Shown here in pieces: positions 10,125 through 17,882 of a DNA stretch of 64,000 bases. Position 1 is the first letter of the stretch. Each line of letters begins with the position of its first letter. The notes under the pieces were generated by a model. That model searched no databases. It was not told the origin of the DNA and saw nothing but the letters and a program-made list of their open reading frames with translations. The DNA is from Agathobaculum ammoniilyticum (GTDB lineage: Bacteria; Bacillota; Clostridia; Oscillospirales; Butyricicoccaceae). The stretch lies in the NCBI RefSeq assembly GCF_025567315.1, contig NZ_JAOQJE010000002.1:229598-293597 (forward strand), in the 5' to 3' direction. The position numbers were made by a program, and so were the translations under genes.

Positions 10125-10367
10125 ATGGTAAAGATCAGACTTCGCCGCCTGGGCGCGAAGAAGGCCCCGTTCTACCGCATCGTTGTCGCTGATTCCCGTT
10201 ACCCGCGTGACGGCCGATTCATCGAGGAGATCGGTACCTACAACCCCCTGACCGATCCGGCCACCGTCAATGTTGACGCGGATCGCGCGCAGGAGTGGAT
10301 CAAGAAGGGCGCGCAGCCGACCGATACGGTTCGCGGCATCCTGAAGAAAGCCGGTGTGCTGAATTGA
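10125..10367 (+). CDS. rpsP: 30S ribosomal protein S16
   Basis: 80 residues, standard S16 length. It begins MVKIRLRRLGAKKAPFYRIV and has the conserved DSRYPRDGRFIEEIGTYNP. It is an assembly protein of the 30S body. GAGGAGG precedes the start. It lies in the usual ffh-rpsP-khpA order. Confidence 0.98.
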   Translation: MVKIRLRRLGAKKAPFYRIVVADSRYPRDGRFIEEIGTYNPLTDPATVNVDADRAQEWIKKGAQPTDTVRGILKKAGVLN

Positions 10368-10381
10368 GTGAGGCTAACGAA

Positions 10382-10612
10382 ATGAAAGAGTTATTGACCT
10401 ATATTGTCAAAAATCTGGTTTCCGAGCCGGATGCGATTGCCATTACCGAGGAGATCGACGGTGATAACGTCACCTATTCCCTGCGCGTAGCGCCGGGGGA
10501 TATGGGCCGCGTCATCGGCCGGCACGGCCGCATCGCAAAGGAAATCCGCACACTCATGAAAGCGGCAGGCAATCGTGAAAACAAACGCGTGACAGTCGAT
10601 ATCCTCGACTGA
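10382..10612 (+). CDS. khpA: KH-domain RNA-binding protein KhpA (YlqC)
   Basis: 76 residues, a single KH domain. The RNA-binding loop reads GRVIGRHGRIAKEIR (GxxG type). In Gram-positive bacteria KhpA forms a dimer or pairs with KhpB and affects cell length, division and RNA binding. The ATG at 10382 is chosen because GTGAGG lies just ahead and the family starts MKELL. It is 14 bases from rpsP, so co-transcription is expected. Confidence 0.93.
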   Translation: MKELLTYIVKNLVSEPDAIAITEEIDGDNVTYSLRVAPGDMGRVIGRHGRIAKEIRTLMKAAGNRENKRVTVDILD

Positions 10613-10734
10613 CGGACTTCGTTTGAAACGGGCGCCGCCCGTTCCAAACGAGGCATGCCCTTGTCAGGCTGCGCCTGAAAGGGCTGCCGCGCCGAAGCTC
10701 TGTGAAAGTTTTGGTTTTCGCAGCGCTTCGTCTT

Positions 10735-10795
10735 GGTATCAAAAGCACGGGAAGCGCCCGCGCTTTTGCGGAAAACCGCAGACGCGGTTTTCTGT
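10735..10795 (+). repeat. Two-hairpin intergenic repeat, copy 1
   Basis: GGTATCAAAAG opens a hairpin closed by GCTTTTG, then comes GAAAACCGC-loop-GCGGTTTTC followed by TGT. The same order occurs at 51411-51468 with different but still complementary inner arms of the first hairpin. Confidence 0.6.
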
Positions 10796-10823
10796 TTCAT
10801 GCGCCTGACGGCGTTTTGAGCTG

Positions 10824-10850
10824 AAAATCGCCGCGCCGCGGCGATTTTTT
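10824..10850 (+). terminator. Terminator between khpA and rimM
   Basis: A perfect 11-bp stem AAAATCGCCGC / GCGGCGATTTT with a 3-base loop is followed by TT. It lies 52 bases before the rimM start, so it ends or attenuates the upstream transcript. Confidence 0.75.
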
Positions 10851-10901
10851 GTTATGCGTGTGAGACGCGCGCGGCACACCACCACCAAAGAGGAGAACGT
10901 T

Positions 10902-11408
10902 ATGCCGAAACAATTTTTAGAGGCTGGTAAGATCGTCGGCACGCATGGCGTGCGCGGCGACCTCAGGGTGCAGAGCTGGTGCGACAGCCCCGAGGTGCTT
11001 TGCGACTTTGACCTGCTGTATCTGGATGAAAACACGCCGGTAACCGTGGAAAAGGCGCAGGTACACAAAAACGTGGTGCTGATGCACCTGAAAGGCGTGG
11101 ACACGGTTGAGGCGGCGGAAGCGCTGCGCGGGCGCGTGCTGCACCTGGACCGGAACGACGTGGAACTGCCGGATGACCTGGTGTTCATCCAGGATATTCT
11201 GGGCTTTCGCGTCCATGACCTGCGGACCGATCGTGCGGTCGGCCGTGTCCGCGATGTGCTGACCTCCAATCCGGCGCACGATATGTATGAGATACAGGGA
11301 GAGGATGGGCGGCTGGTCTATGTCCCCGCCGCAAAGCCCTTTTTGAAAGAGATCGATATGGAGGCCGGCGTGATCTACATTGAAAGCATCGAGGGTCTGC
11401 TCGAATGA
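10902..11408 (+). CDS. rimM: Ribosome maturation factor RimM
   Basis: 168 residues from the chosen ATG, the usual RimM length. The N-terminal RimM beta-barrel starts GKIVGTHGVRGDLRV, and the C-terminal PRC-barrel carries ILGFRVHD ... GRVRDVLTSNPAHDMYEI. RimM binds S19 and helps mature the 30S head. A longer in-frame start at 10854 is rejected because AGGAGAACGTT lies right before the ATG at 10902. The stop overlaps the trmD start as ATGA. Confidence 0.95.
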   Translation: MPKQFLEAGKIVGTHGVRGDLRVQSWCDSPEVLCDFDLLYLDENTPVTVEKAQVHKNVVLMHLKGVDTVEAAEALRGRVLHLDRNDVELPDDLVFIQDILGFRVHDLRTDRAVGRVRDVLTSNPAHDMYEIQGEDGRLVYVPAAKPFLKEIDMEAGVIYIESIEGLLE

Positions 11409-12151
11409 AGATCGATATTATGACGCTGTTTCCGGAAATGGTCAATGCGGTCATGGGGGAGAGCATGATCGGCCGCGCGCAGGAAAAGGGCCTCGTGGAG
11501 ATACGCGCGGTCAATATACGCGATTATGCGACCGACAAGCACCATAAGGCGGACGACGCGCCCTATGGCGGCGGGCGCGGGCAGGTCATGCTGGCCGAGC
11601 CGCTTTACCTGTGCCATCAGGCGCTTTGCGCCGGGGAACGGGTGCATACGGTGTTCCTGTCCGCGCAGGGCAGGCCCTTCGATCAGGACAAAGCGCGTGA
11701 GCTGCTCGCGCGGGAGCATATCATCCTGGTATGCGGCCATTATGAGGGGGTAGACCAGCGCTTCATCGATGCGTGCGTGGACGAGGAAATCTCGATCGGC
11801 GACTTTGTGCTGACCGGCGGCGAGCTCCCCGCGATGGCGGTCGCGGACGCGGTGTGCCGCATGGTGCCGGGCGTGTTGCCGGACGAAGAGGCGTTTACCG
11901 CCGAAAGCCATTGGGACGGGCTGCTCGAACACCCGCAGTATACCCGACCGGAAAACTGGCGTGGCCGGCCGGTGCCGGAGGTGCTGCTGAGCGGACACCA
12001 TGCAAATATCGCGCTATGGCGGCGCGAAATGAGCCTGCGCCGCACCCGTGCCGACCGGCCCGACCTGTTCGCCCGCTTTGCGCCGCGGGACAAGCAGGAC
12101 CGGCATCTCCTGGCACGCCTCGAACAGCCGGAGGAAAACGGGGACCGTTAA
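11405..12151 (+). CDS. trmD: tRNA (guanine-37 N1) methyltransferase TrmD
   Basis: 248 residues, SPOUT family with a trefoil knot. It methylates G37 of tRNAs that have G36, which prevents +1 frameshifting. Visible are MKIDIMTLFPEM, YGGGRGQVML, VCGHYEGVDQRF and the knot segment SIGDFVLTGGELPAMAV. In most Bacillota rplS (L19) follows; here a non-ribosomal gene, rpiA, with its own promoter follows instead. Confidence 0.97.
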   Translation: MKIDIMTLFPEMVNAVMGESMIGRAQEKGLVEIRAVNIRDYATDKHHKADDAPYGGGRGQVMLAEPLYLCHQALCAGERVHTVFLSAQGRPFDQDKARELLAREHIILVCGHYEGVDQRFIDACVDEEISIGDFVLTGGELPAMAVADAVCRMVPGVLPDEEAFTAESHWDGLLEHPQYTRPENWRGRPVPEVLLSGHHANIALWRREMSLRRTRADRPDLFARFAPRDKQDRHLLARLEQPEENGDR

Positions 12152-12188
12152 GAGACGTCAATTTCCTCCGTCTGTGGGACGGAAAACA

Positions 12189-12217
12189 TTGACCTTTCCC
12201 AGCAATCATCCTATAAT
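12189..12217 (+). promoter_or_regulatory. Promoter of rpiA
   Basis: TTGACC, 17 bases, TATAAT. It is 43 bases ahead of the rpiA start. Confidence 0.8.
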
Positions 12218-12260
12218 AAAGATACCTGTATAGGTACCATTGCCAGGGGAGGAAAACAAA

Positions 12261-12938
12261 ATGGATATGAAAAAAATGGCCGGCGACAAAGCGGCCGAAT
12301 ATGTCAAGGACGGCATGGTGGTCGGACTCGGCACCGGTTCCACCGCTTACCACATGGTAAACGCCATCGGTGAGCGCGTGAAAAACGGGCTGAAGATCCA
12401 GGCTATCCCGACCTCCAAGGCCACGGAGGCGCAGGCGCGCGAGCTGGGCATCCCGCTGCTCACGATCGACGAGGTCGACCACGTCGATCTGGATATCGAT
12501 GGCGTGGATGAAATCGACCCGCAGTTCAACGCCATCAAGGGCGGCGGCGGCGCGCTCTACCGTGAAAAGGTCGTCGCGACGCTCGCCAAGGAAGTCATCT
12601 GGATCATGGACGAAAGCAAGCTGGTCGACCACATCGGCGCGTTCCACCTGCCGGTTGAGATCGCGCAGTACGGCTCCAAGCAGGCGATGGCCAGGATGGA
12701 GGAATGCGGCTGGAAGCCGGTCCTCCGCGTGCGCGACGGAAAAACTTTCGTTACGGACAACGGCAATTACATCGCGGACCTGCATCTCGGCGCGGGTTTT
12801 GACATTGAGGACGTCAGGGAAAAGCTCGGCACGATTGTCGGCGTTCTGGAGCATGGCCTGTTCCTGAATATGTGCAAGCGGATGATCGTCGGCACCTCGT
12901 CCGAGGGCGTTCGGGTCATCGAGAACCCGTCCAAGTGA
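12261..12938 (+). CDS. rpiA: Ribose-5-phosphate isomerase A
   Basis: 225 residues, standard RpiA. It converts ribulose-5-phosphate to ribose-5-phosphate in the pentose phosphate pathway. Visible are GLGTGSTAYHMV near the N-terminus and DGVDEIDPQFNAIKGGGGALYREK, which holds the active-site Asp, Lys and Glu. The ATG at 12261 is chosen because GGGGAGG lies eight bases before it; a TTG at 12240 would be too early. It has its own promoter. Confidence 0.95.
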   Translation: MDMKKMAGDKAAEYVKDGMVVGLGTGSTAYHMVNAIGERVKNGLKIQAIPTSKATEAQARELGIPLLTIDEVDHVDLDIDGVDEIDPQFNAIKGGGGALYREKVVATLAKEVIWIMDESKLVDHIGAFHLPVEIAQYGSKQAMARMEECGWKPVLRVRDGKTFVTDNGNYIADLHLGAGFDIEDVREKLGTIVGVLEHGLFLNMCKRMIVGTSSEGVRVIENPSK

Positions 12939-12976
12939 CAGGATGCGCGCCGCGCGGAAAGAGTGAGGGATAGGGA

Positions 12977-13564
12977 ATGAACCAGACCAGAAGACCGCAC
13001 GCCAAACAGCCGAATTACCGGCTGTTGCTCTGCATAGGGCTGCTGGTGTGCCTGGTGCTCGATATATTGTTTTTCGTGCTGTTCCTGAGCCAGTGCAGTC
13101 GGGCCGGTGGGCTGGAGGACGAGGTCAAGAAGCTGACCGAGGCCAACCAGGCGCTCACCAGCCAGAACACCATGCTGCAGCAGCAGAGCGACGCGGCGCT
13201 GACCACGGCGGTCGCGGCGCTGCCCGACCCGACGACAGCGCAGACGACCAACCTGCCTGATTTGATCCCGCAGCTCACCGATGCCGTTTATGTGGTGCGC
13301 ACAACGGGAGAAGGCTACCAGTACCTCAAGATCGCGGAAGGCGCGGTGCTGGATAAGCTGAACGCCTACCGCGACGATGCTTCCGGCTATACCGCCGCGG
13401 AGGGCGACGCGCCCACCTGCAGCTATTGGGTGCTGTTTTCCGACCGCGTGATCGGCCTGACCGATGGCGGCAACGGCTTTGTCAGCACCGACCGAACCGC
13501 AACCGGCAGCGCGACCACGGTCCCGTCCGGCTTCTACGATTTCGTGGTATCGTTGTTCGCATAA
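12977..13564 (+). CDS. Small membrane-anchored coiled-coil protein, unknown
   Basis: 195 residues that I cannot assign to a family. It has a basic start, one membrane helix (about residues 14-38, LLLCIGLLVCLVLDILFFVLF), then a coiled coil (about 42-72, LEDEVKKLTEANQALTSQN) and a compact C-terminal domain rich in Tyr, Thr and Asp. The shape suggests a signal-anchored protein with its folded domain outside the cell. It follows rpiA by 38 bases and ends at a strong hairpin, so it may share the rpiA transcript. Confidence 0.6.
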   Translation: MNQTRRPHAKQPNYRLLLCIGLLVCLVLDILFFVLFLSQCSRAGGLEDEVKKLTEANQALTSQNTMLQQQSDAALTTAVAALPDPTTAQTTNLPDLIPQLTDAVYVVRTTGEGYQYLKIAEGAVLDKLNAYRDDASGYTAAEGDAPTCSYWVLFSDRVIGLTDGGNGFVSTDRTATGSATTVPSGFYDFVVSLFA

Positions 13565-13603
13565 AAACGGACGTAAGGGTGCATTTTACTGAAAAAAGGA
13601 TAA

Positions 13604-13637
13604 AACACAAGCGGGGGNNNNNNCCCCCGCTTGTGTT
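13604..13637 (+). terminator. Strong hairpin with an N gap at its centre
   Basis: AACACAAGCGGGGG is followed by six Ns (13618-13623) and the exact complement. It sits right after the 12977-13564 gene and looks like its terminator. The Ns fall on the loop, so the true loop length is unknown. Confidence 0.7.
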
Positions 13638-13742
13638 ATGCTACTAAAAGCCGCATTGTGCATTGGCTTCTGTTAAGCGCGTCCCAAAACGGGCCGCCGC
13701 CGTGCCAAGCGTGACTCTACAACGAAAGAGAGGGAAAACCAC

Positions 13743-14054
13743 ATGTATGCCATTCTGAAAACTGGCGGCAAGCAGTACAAGGTATCTGAGGGCGACGTGA
13801 TCTACGTCGAGAAGCTCGGCGTAGAGGACGGCGCGACCGTTACTTTTGACGAGGTTCTGGCCGTAGGCGAGGGCGATTCCATCACCGTCGGCGCTCCTTA
13901 CGTTTCCGGCGCAGCCGTGACCGGCACGGTCGAAAAGACCGGCAAGGGCAAGAAGATCAACATCTTCAAGATGAAGCCCAAGAAGGGTTACCGCAAGCGT
14001 CAGGGCCATCGCCAGCCGTACACCAAGGTGACTATCGCGTCCATCAAGGCGTAA
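13743..14054 (+). CDS. rplU: 50S ribosomal protein L21
   Basis: 103 residues, the standard L21 length. It begins MYAILKTGGKQYKVSEGD and ends KKGYRKRQGHRQPYTKVTI-type with conserved basic residues. First gene of the classic rplU-prp-rpmA-obgE string. The 105 bases between the N-gap hairpin and the start may hold an L21 leader, but I could not confirm its fold. Confidence 0.98.
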   Translation: MYAILKTGGKQYKVSEGDVIYVEKLGVEDGATVTFDEVLAVGEGDSITVGAPYVSGAAVTGTVEKTGKGKKINIFKMKPKKGYRKRQGHRQPYTKVTIASIKA

Positions 14055-14058
14055 GGCG

Positions 14059-14397
14059 GTGACAAAGGTCACGTTTTCGTCGCAGGGGGGCAAGCTCCTT
14101 TCGGTGGACATCCTCGGCCACGCGGGCTACGCGGAGGAAGGGGAGGACATCGTTTGTGCGGCGGTATCCAGCGCGGTCATGCTGACCCATGCGCTGCTGC
14201 TTGACGTGCAGGGTATCCCGATCGACACACTGGTCGAGGATGACGGCGCCCATATCCGCATCACGCTGCCGCAGGGCGGCGGCCTGCTGCGGGGACAGGA
14301 CGCGCTCAAGGCGCTCAAGCTGCATTTTACCGAGCTGGAGCAGAATTATTCCGATTTTTTGAACGTAATGGAGGTGTACGCAAATGCTGAAGATTAG
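14059..14397 (+). CDS. prp: Ribosomal-processing cysteine protease Prp
   Basis: 112 residues, YsxB/Prp family. It has the family pair of catalytic His in ILGHAGYA (about residue 22) and Cys in DIVCAAVSSAV (about residue 34). Prp removes the short N-terminal extension of ribosomal protein L27, which is essential in Staphylococcus aureus. Its gene lies between rplU and rpmA and overlaps rpmA by 14 bases. The start is GTG at 14059, with only a short AAGG ahead, so initiation probably relies on coupling to rplU. Confidence 0.92.
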   Translation: MTKVTFSSQGGKLLSVDILGHAGYAEEGEDIVCAAVSSAVMLTHALLLDVQGIPIDTLVEDDGAHIRITLPQGGGLLRGQDALKALKLHFTELEQNYSDFLNVMEVYANAED

Positions 14398-14662
14398 CTT
14401 ACAGTTTTTCGCGCATAAAAAGGGCGTAGGTTCGACCAAGAACGGCCGTGATTCCGAGGCCAAGCGCTTGGGCGTCAAGCGTGCGGACGGTCAGACCGTT
14501 CCGGCGGGCAACATCCTTGTCCGTCAGCGCGGCACGAAGATCCATCCGGGCCTGAACGTCGGCCGCGGCAAGGACGACACCCTGTTCGCCAAGGTTGAGG
14601 GCGTTGTTCGTTTCGAGCGCTTGGGTAAGGACCGCAAGCAGGTTTCCGTTTACCCGCAGTAA
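14384..14662 (+). CDS. rpmA: 50S ribosomal protein L27 with cleavable leader
   Basis: 92 residues. It starts MLKISLQFFAHKKGVGSTKN. The LQFFA segment before HKKG is the Prp cleavage motif of Bacillota L27; cutting after FFA would leave the N-terminus that reaches into the peptidyl transferase centre. The rest is ordinary L27 (GVKRADGQTV ... ILVRQRGTKIHPGLNVGRG). The Prp protease is encoded immediately upstream. Confidence 0.98.
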   Translation: MLKISLQFFAHKKGVGSTKNGRDSEAKRLGVKRADGQTVPAGNILVRQRGTKIHPGLNVGRGKDDTLFAKVEGVVRFERLGKDRKQVSVYPQ

Positions 14663-14674
14663 GAAAAAACGATG

Positions 14675-14700
14675 AAATCCCAGACGTTCGTCTGGGATTT
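14675..14700 (+). terminator. Terminator after rpmA
   Basis: A perfect 12-bp stem AAATCCCAGACG / CGTCTGGGATTT with a 2-base gap is followed by TGTTAT. Confidence 0.7.
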
Positions 14701-14734
14701 TGTTATAATGCCCCATGAAGCGGACGGAGGACGC

Positions 14735-14984
14735 ATGGACTGGCTGACAGAGGCGGAGCGCAAGCTCCGGCATGGGAACCGGATATTGTTTACGCGGGAA
14801 AGTCTGCTCTTGCAGGACCTGCGGCCGGCCTTCCTGTGTATGAGCTGACCGCGATCGTGCTGGAGCACGGGCCGGCACATTGCCGCGGGCCGGTGGGGCG
14901 CGGAAACAGGAATATATGGAACGGTTGCTGTATTGGCGGGACAATGCTTCGGGGCTAGCGGAGAAATGGGCGCCGTTCCTGTAA
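14735..14984 (+). pseudogene. Decayed gene resembling small clostridial 'putative immunity protein'
   Basis: Three pieces in shifting frames read as one protein. Piece 1 (14735-14848) starts MDWLTEAERKLRHG and ends in a premature stop. Piece 2, from about 14831 in another frame, reads LPVYELTAIVLEHG. Piece 3, near 14910-14984 in a third frame, reads EYMERLLYWRDNASGLAEKW and ends at a TAA. From memory these match the start, late-middle and end of a roughly 200-residue family annotated as putative immunity protein in Clostridia, with some 90 residues lost between pieces 1 and 2. It is not translatable as one protein. The family name is a recollection, not a search result. Confidence 0.5.
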
Positions 14985-15009
14985 ACAAAGAAGAAAGGAG
15001 GAGCTTCCC

Positions 15010-16284
15010 ATGTTTATTGATATTGCAAAGATCAAAATTGTGTCCGGCAAGGGCGGGGACGGCAAGGTGGGATTCCATCGGGAAAAGTACGTCGCCTCCG
15101 GCGGACCGGACGGCGGAGACGGTGGACGCGGCGGTTCGGTCATTTTCCAGGTGGACGACAACCTCTCCACCCTGCTGGATTTCCGCTATAAAAAGAAATA
15201 CGTTGCCGCGGCGGGGGAAAACGGCGGCAGCAAGCGCTGCAAGGGCAAGGACGGGGCGGATCTTGTCATCCGCGTGCCGCGCGGCACCATCATCCGCGAC
15301 CAGAAGACCGGACAGGTGATCCGCGACCTGTCGGACGACGAGCCGTTCGTGGCGGCCAAGGGCGGCAACGGCGGCTGGGGCAACACGCATTTCGCAACCC
15401 CGACCCGACAGGCGCCGCGCTTTGCCAAGCCCGGGCAACCGGGCGTGGAGCGGGACATCATCCTGGAGCTTAAGCTGCTGGCCGACGTGGGGCTGGTCGG
15501 CTTCCCGAACGTGGGCAAATCCACGCTGCTGAGCATGGTTTCGGCGGCGCGGCCCAAGATCGCCAATTACCATTTTACGACGCTGGTTCCCAACCTGGGC
15601 GTGGTCTCGGTGGGGGAGGAGCAGTCGTTTGTTATGGCGGATATCCCGGGCATTATCGAGGGCGCGAGCGAGGGCGCGGGACTGGGGCATGATTTCCTGC
15701 GCCATATCGACCGCTGCCGCCTGCTGCTGCATCTGGTGGACGCGGCGGGCAGCGAGGGGCGCGATCCGCTGGAGGATATCGAGAAGATCAACGCTGAGCT
15801 GGCCGGATACAGCGAATTCCTCGCCGCGCGGCCGCAGATCATTGTCGCCAACAAGGTGGACCTGCTGGGCGAAGACCGCGCGCCGGTCGAAGCGCTTAAA
15901 GCCTATGCGGACGAGCACGGCTTTCAGTTTGCCGAGCTGTCCGCGGCGACAAATCAGGGCGTAGCCGAGCTGATGCGCATGACGTGGAACGCGCTGCAGG
16001 AGCTGCCGCCGGTGTTCATCTACGAGCCGGAATTCGTCGAGGCTGTGGAGGATACAGGAGGAACGCGCGACTGGACGGTGGAAAAGGTGGAGGACTACTA
16101 TGTTGTTTCGGGCGCATGGGTAGATAAGATAATGGGCTCGGTCAATGTAGACGACTACGAATCCCGCCAGTATATGGACCGCATGCTCAAAAGCGCGGGC
16201 GTATACGAAAAGCTGGAGGAAATGGGCGTGCAGGAGGGCGATTTTGTCGTCATCGGGGACCTGGAGTTCGAGTACGTCTATTGA
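15010..16284 (+). CDS. obgE: Obg-family GTPase
   Basis: 424 residues with all three Obg parts: glycine-rich Obg fold (1-158; KIVSGKGGDGKVGFHREK), G domain (about 160-335; GFPNVGKSTLL, then DIPGIIEGASEGAGLG, NKVD) and a C-terminal OCT domain (DWTVEKVEDYYVVSG ... GDFVVIGDLEFEYVY). Obg acts in late 50S assembly and in stress and sporulation signalling. It is preceded by AAAGGAGG and is the last gene of the ribosomal string. Confidence 0.97.
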   Translation: MFIDIAKIKIVSGKGGDGKVGFHREKYVASGGPDGGDGGRGGSVIFQVDDNLSTLLDFRYKKKYVAAAGENGGSKRCKGKDGADLVIRVPRGTIIRDQKTGQVIRDLSDDEPFVAAKGGNGGWGNTHFATPTRQAPRFAKPGQPGVERDIILELKLLADVGLVGFPNVGKSTLLSMVSAARPKIANYHFTTLVPNLGVVSVGEEQSFVMADIPGIIEGASEGAGLGHDFLRHIDRCRLLLHLVDAAGSEGRDPLEDIEKINAELAGYSEFLAARPQIIVANKVDLLGEDRAPVEALKAYADEHGFQFAELSAATNQGVAELMRMTWNALQELPPVFIYEPEFVEAVEDTGGTRDWTVEKVEDYYVVSGAWVDKIMGSVNVDDYESRQYMDRMLKSAGVYEKLEEMGVQEGDFVVIGDLEFEYVY

Positions 16285-16286
16285 GG

Positions 16287-16322
16287 AAAAACGGTGCAGG
16301 CATCCGTGCCTGCACCGTTTTT
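16287..16322. terminator. Bidirectional terminator between obgE and the ECF unit
   Basis: A 16-bp stem AAAAACGGTGCAGGCA and its complement with loop TCCG has A and T ends, so it can serve obgE and the converging gene. Confidence 0.85.
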
Positions 16323-16904
16323 TTATTCCACCGTATAGTCCTCGACCGTGCCGGAGATGGTCGCGCTTTGCTGCAAACCGTTCTCATCCGTGTAACGGAA
16401 GGTGTAGCCAGCGCCGATCCGGTCGGTCACGTCCAGCGGGATACGCTCGTTGACGAACAGCCATAGCCGTCCCTCCTCCACAGACAGCGCGTAGGGCATG
16501 CCGTCCAGACGAGTGACAGTGAAGCCCGCGTCCGTTTCGCCGCTCAGCAGGGCCTCGGTGGTCGCGGGCGGGGCGGTGATCACGGTGGGGGCTTCGCCCT
16601 CCGCGCCGCTGACCGTAATGGTCGCGGAACCGTCCGCATGCAGCACCATGCGCGCCTCGCTGGGGAGCGGCTGGCCGCTGATGGCTAGGGACGCGCCGGC
16701 CTGATCGTACAGCGGCGTGCGGAACAGCCGGCCGCTGGCCGCTCCCGCAGCCGCAACCATCAGCACGGCCGCGGCGCATACGGCAATCAGGCGGCGGGGG
16801 AGATGGCGCTTTCCCGCGCGGCGTTTCATGCGGGCCGCCTGCCGCAGCCGGACGGCCAACGCCTGCTTTTCGGTTTCGGTAAACATCATGGGGTTCTCGC
16901 TCAT
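16323..16904 (-). CDS. Membrane protein paired with ECF sigma factor (anti-sigma-like), unit 1
   Basis: 193 residues. A soluble N-terminal stretch (about 1-35, FTETEKQALAVRLRQAARM) is followed by a membrane helix (about 42-60, LIAVCAAAVLMVAAAGAAS) and an outer beta-rich domain. No HxxxCxxC zinc anti-sigma motif is visible, so the anti-sigma role rests on topology and on the ATGA overlap with the sigma gene. The start follows GGAGCTTTCAT. Confidence 0.6.
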   Translation of the reverse strand: MSENPMMFTETEKQALAVRLRQAARMKRRAGKRHLPRRLIAVCAAAVLMVAAAGAASGRLFRTPLYDQAGASLAISGQPLPSEARMVLHADGSATITVSGAEGEAPTVITAPPATTEALLSGETDAGFTVTRLDGMPYALSVEEGRLWLFVNERIPLDVTDRIGAGYTFRYTDENGLQQSATISGTVEDYTVE

Positions 16905-17386
16905 ATGAAAGCTCCTTTCAGGTCGTTTTTCAGCATGCCGCGCGCCCGCTCCAGGCGTTTGCGCACTGCGTCGGGGGAGATACCGAGCAGACGGGCGGCT
17001 TCCTCGGCCGAGTAGCCCTCCCAGCAGCAGAGGGCGACGGCGTCTCGGTACCGGTGCGGCAGGGCGCGTATGGCTTCCAGTATGGCATGGTCCGAGGCTT
17101 CCGGTGCAGCGACCGTATGCGCCTGTTCCAGCAAGGCCCGCCGGCTGTGGTACGGGGCGCGCAGCAGGTTTTTGCAGGCGTTGCCCGCCGCGCGGATCAC
17201 CCAGGCCTTTTCGTGCTCCTCGCTGGTGAAGGTGCGCTGTGCGGCAAGCAGCTTGAGGAACAGCTCCTGGCAGATGTCCTGTGCGTCCGCCCTGCTGAGA
17301 CCGTGCGACAGGCACAGGCGGAGAATCAGGTCGGCATAGGTGCGGACAAAGCGCTCCGCGTCCGCTTCATCGTTCCAATCGTACAT
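16901..17386 (-). CDS. RNA polymerase sigma factor, ECF type, unit 1
   Basis: 161 residues. Region 2 is seen in FVRTYADLILRLCLSHGLSR followed by DAQDICQELFLKLL, and region 4 in LPHRYRDAVALCCWEGYSAEEAARLLGISPDAVRKRLERAR (key HTH: LLGISPDAVRKRL). It lacks regions 1 and 3, as ECF factors do. It is translated just before its membrane partner. The 44 bases at 17399-17442 match the region upstream of the second ECF gene base for base in length and in blocks, hinting at shared or self control. Confidence 0.85.
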   Translation of the reverse strand: MYDWNDEADAERFVRTYADLILRLCLSHGLSRADAQDICQELFLKLLAAQRTFTSEEHEKAWVIRAAGNACKNLLRAPYHSRRALLEQAHTVAAPEASDHAILEAIRALPHRYRDAVALCCWEGYSAEEAARLLGISPDAVRKRLERARGMLKNDLKGAFI

Positions 17387-17398
17387 GGTCTGTCAACT

Positions 17399-17442
17399 CC
17401 TTTCATACGGAATACACACTGGCAGGCGGCTTTGTGACAAAA
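17399..17442 (-). promoter_or_regulatory. Shared ECF-unit promoter element, copy 1
   Basis: On the minus strand it runs from TTTTGTCA to TATGAAAGG with GTATT between, 44 bases in all. The same frame of TTTTGTGA ... GTATT ... TATGAAAGG, also 44 bases, lies at 18387-18430. Confidence 0.45.
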
Positions 17443-17461
17443 TCATGCTGCGGCAGTAACA

Positions 17462-17491
17462 AAAAGGAAGCCGGTTTCCCAGCTTCCTTTT
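17462..17491 (-). terminator. Terminator of ECF unit 2
   Basis: AAAAGGAAGC / GCTTCCTTTT stem, 10 bp with a 10-base loop, five bases past the stop of the 17496-17882 gene. Confidence 0.7.
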
Positions 17492-17495
17492 CAGA

Positions 17496-17882
17496 CTATT
17501 CTGCAGATCTGCTTCTGTTTTTTTCTGCCGCGGCGATTTCATCCTCTGTTGCGTCCTCGAAATACAGCTCTGCGTGATCGGTATCTTTGTTTCCCGTCAC
17601 AGTATAGTAGGCGCCGTCCTCGACCTGAAATGTGATCGTGCCATCGTCGTTGTAGCTTACATTATCCACTCCACCAGGGATGGTAAAGCTGAGAATGTGC
17701 GCGAAAAAAGCGCCGTCTGTCGCGGCGTTGGCCGCGCTGGCCGCCGTTGCCATAAGCGCCGCTGCCGCCGCGCCGATCACCAGACTTTTGCGGATACGTC
17801 CTGTTTTCATCTGTCCAGCCTCCTGAAAAGCGTTGCCGGAGGCATGCAGATGGGAAAATGTCTGCTTATAAAGTTCCTTCAT
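17496..17882 (-). CDS. Small membrane protein paired with ECF sigma factor, unit 2
   Basis: 128 residues. It begins MKELYKQTFSHLHAS, has a membrane helix at about 34-54 (SLVIGAAAAALMATAASAANA) and an outer domain of about 75 residues (VSYNDDGTITFQVEDGAYY) with an acidic end. It overlaps the sigma gene by 17 bases. From this layout it is probably a regulator or effector of that sigma factor. No known anti-sigma motif is seen. GAGGG lies eight bases ahead of the ATG. Confidence 0.6.
   Translation of the reverse strand: MKELYKQTFSHLHASGNAFQEAGQMKTGRIRKSLVIGAAAAALMATAASAANAATDGAFFAHILSFTIPGGVDNVSYNDDGTITFQVEDGAYYTVTGNKDTDHAELYFEDATEDEIAAAEKNRSRSAE

Larger units (their letters stand above)
10613..10901. 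other. Hairpin-rich spacer between khpA and rimM
   Basis: No gene is seen in these 289 bases. It is a chain of inverted repeats: 10620-10650, 10658-10683, 10740-10768, 10771-10792, and a terminator at 10824-10850. The middle pair recurs near 51411-51465. Confidence 0.65.
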
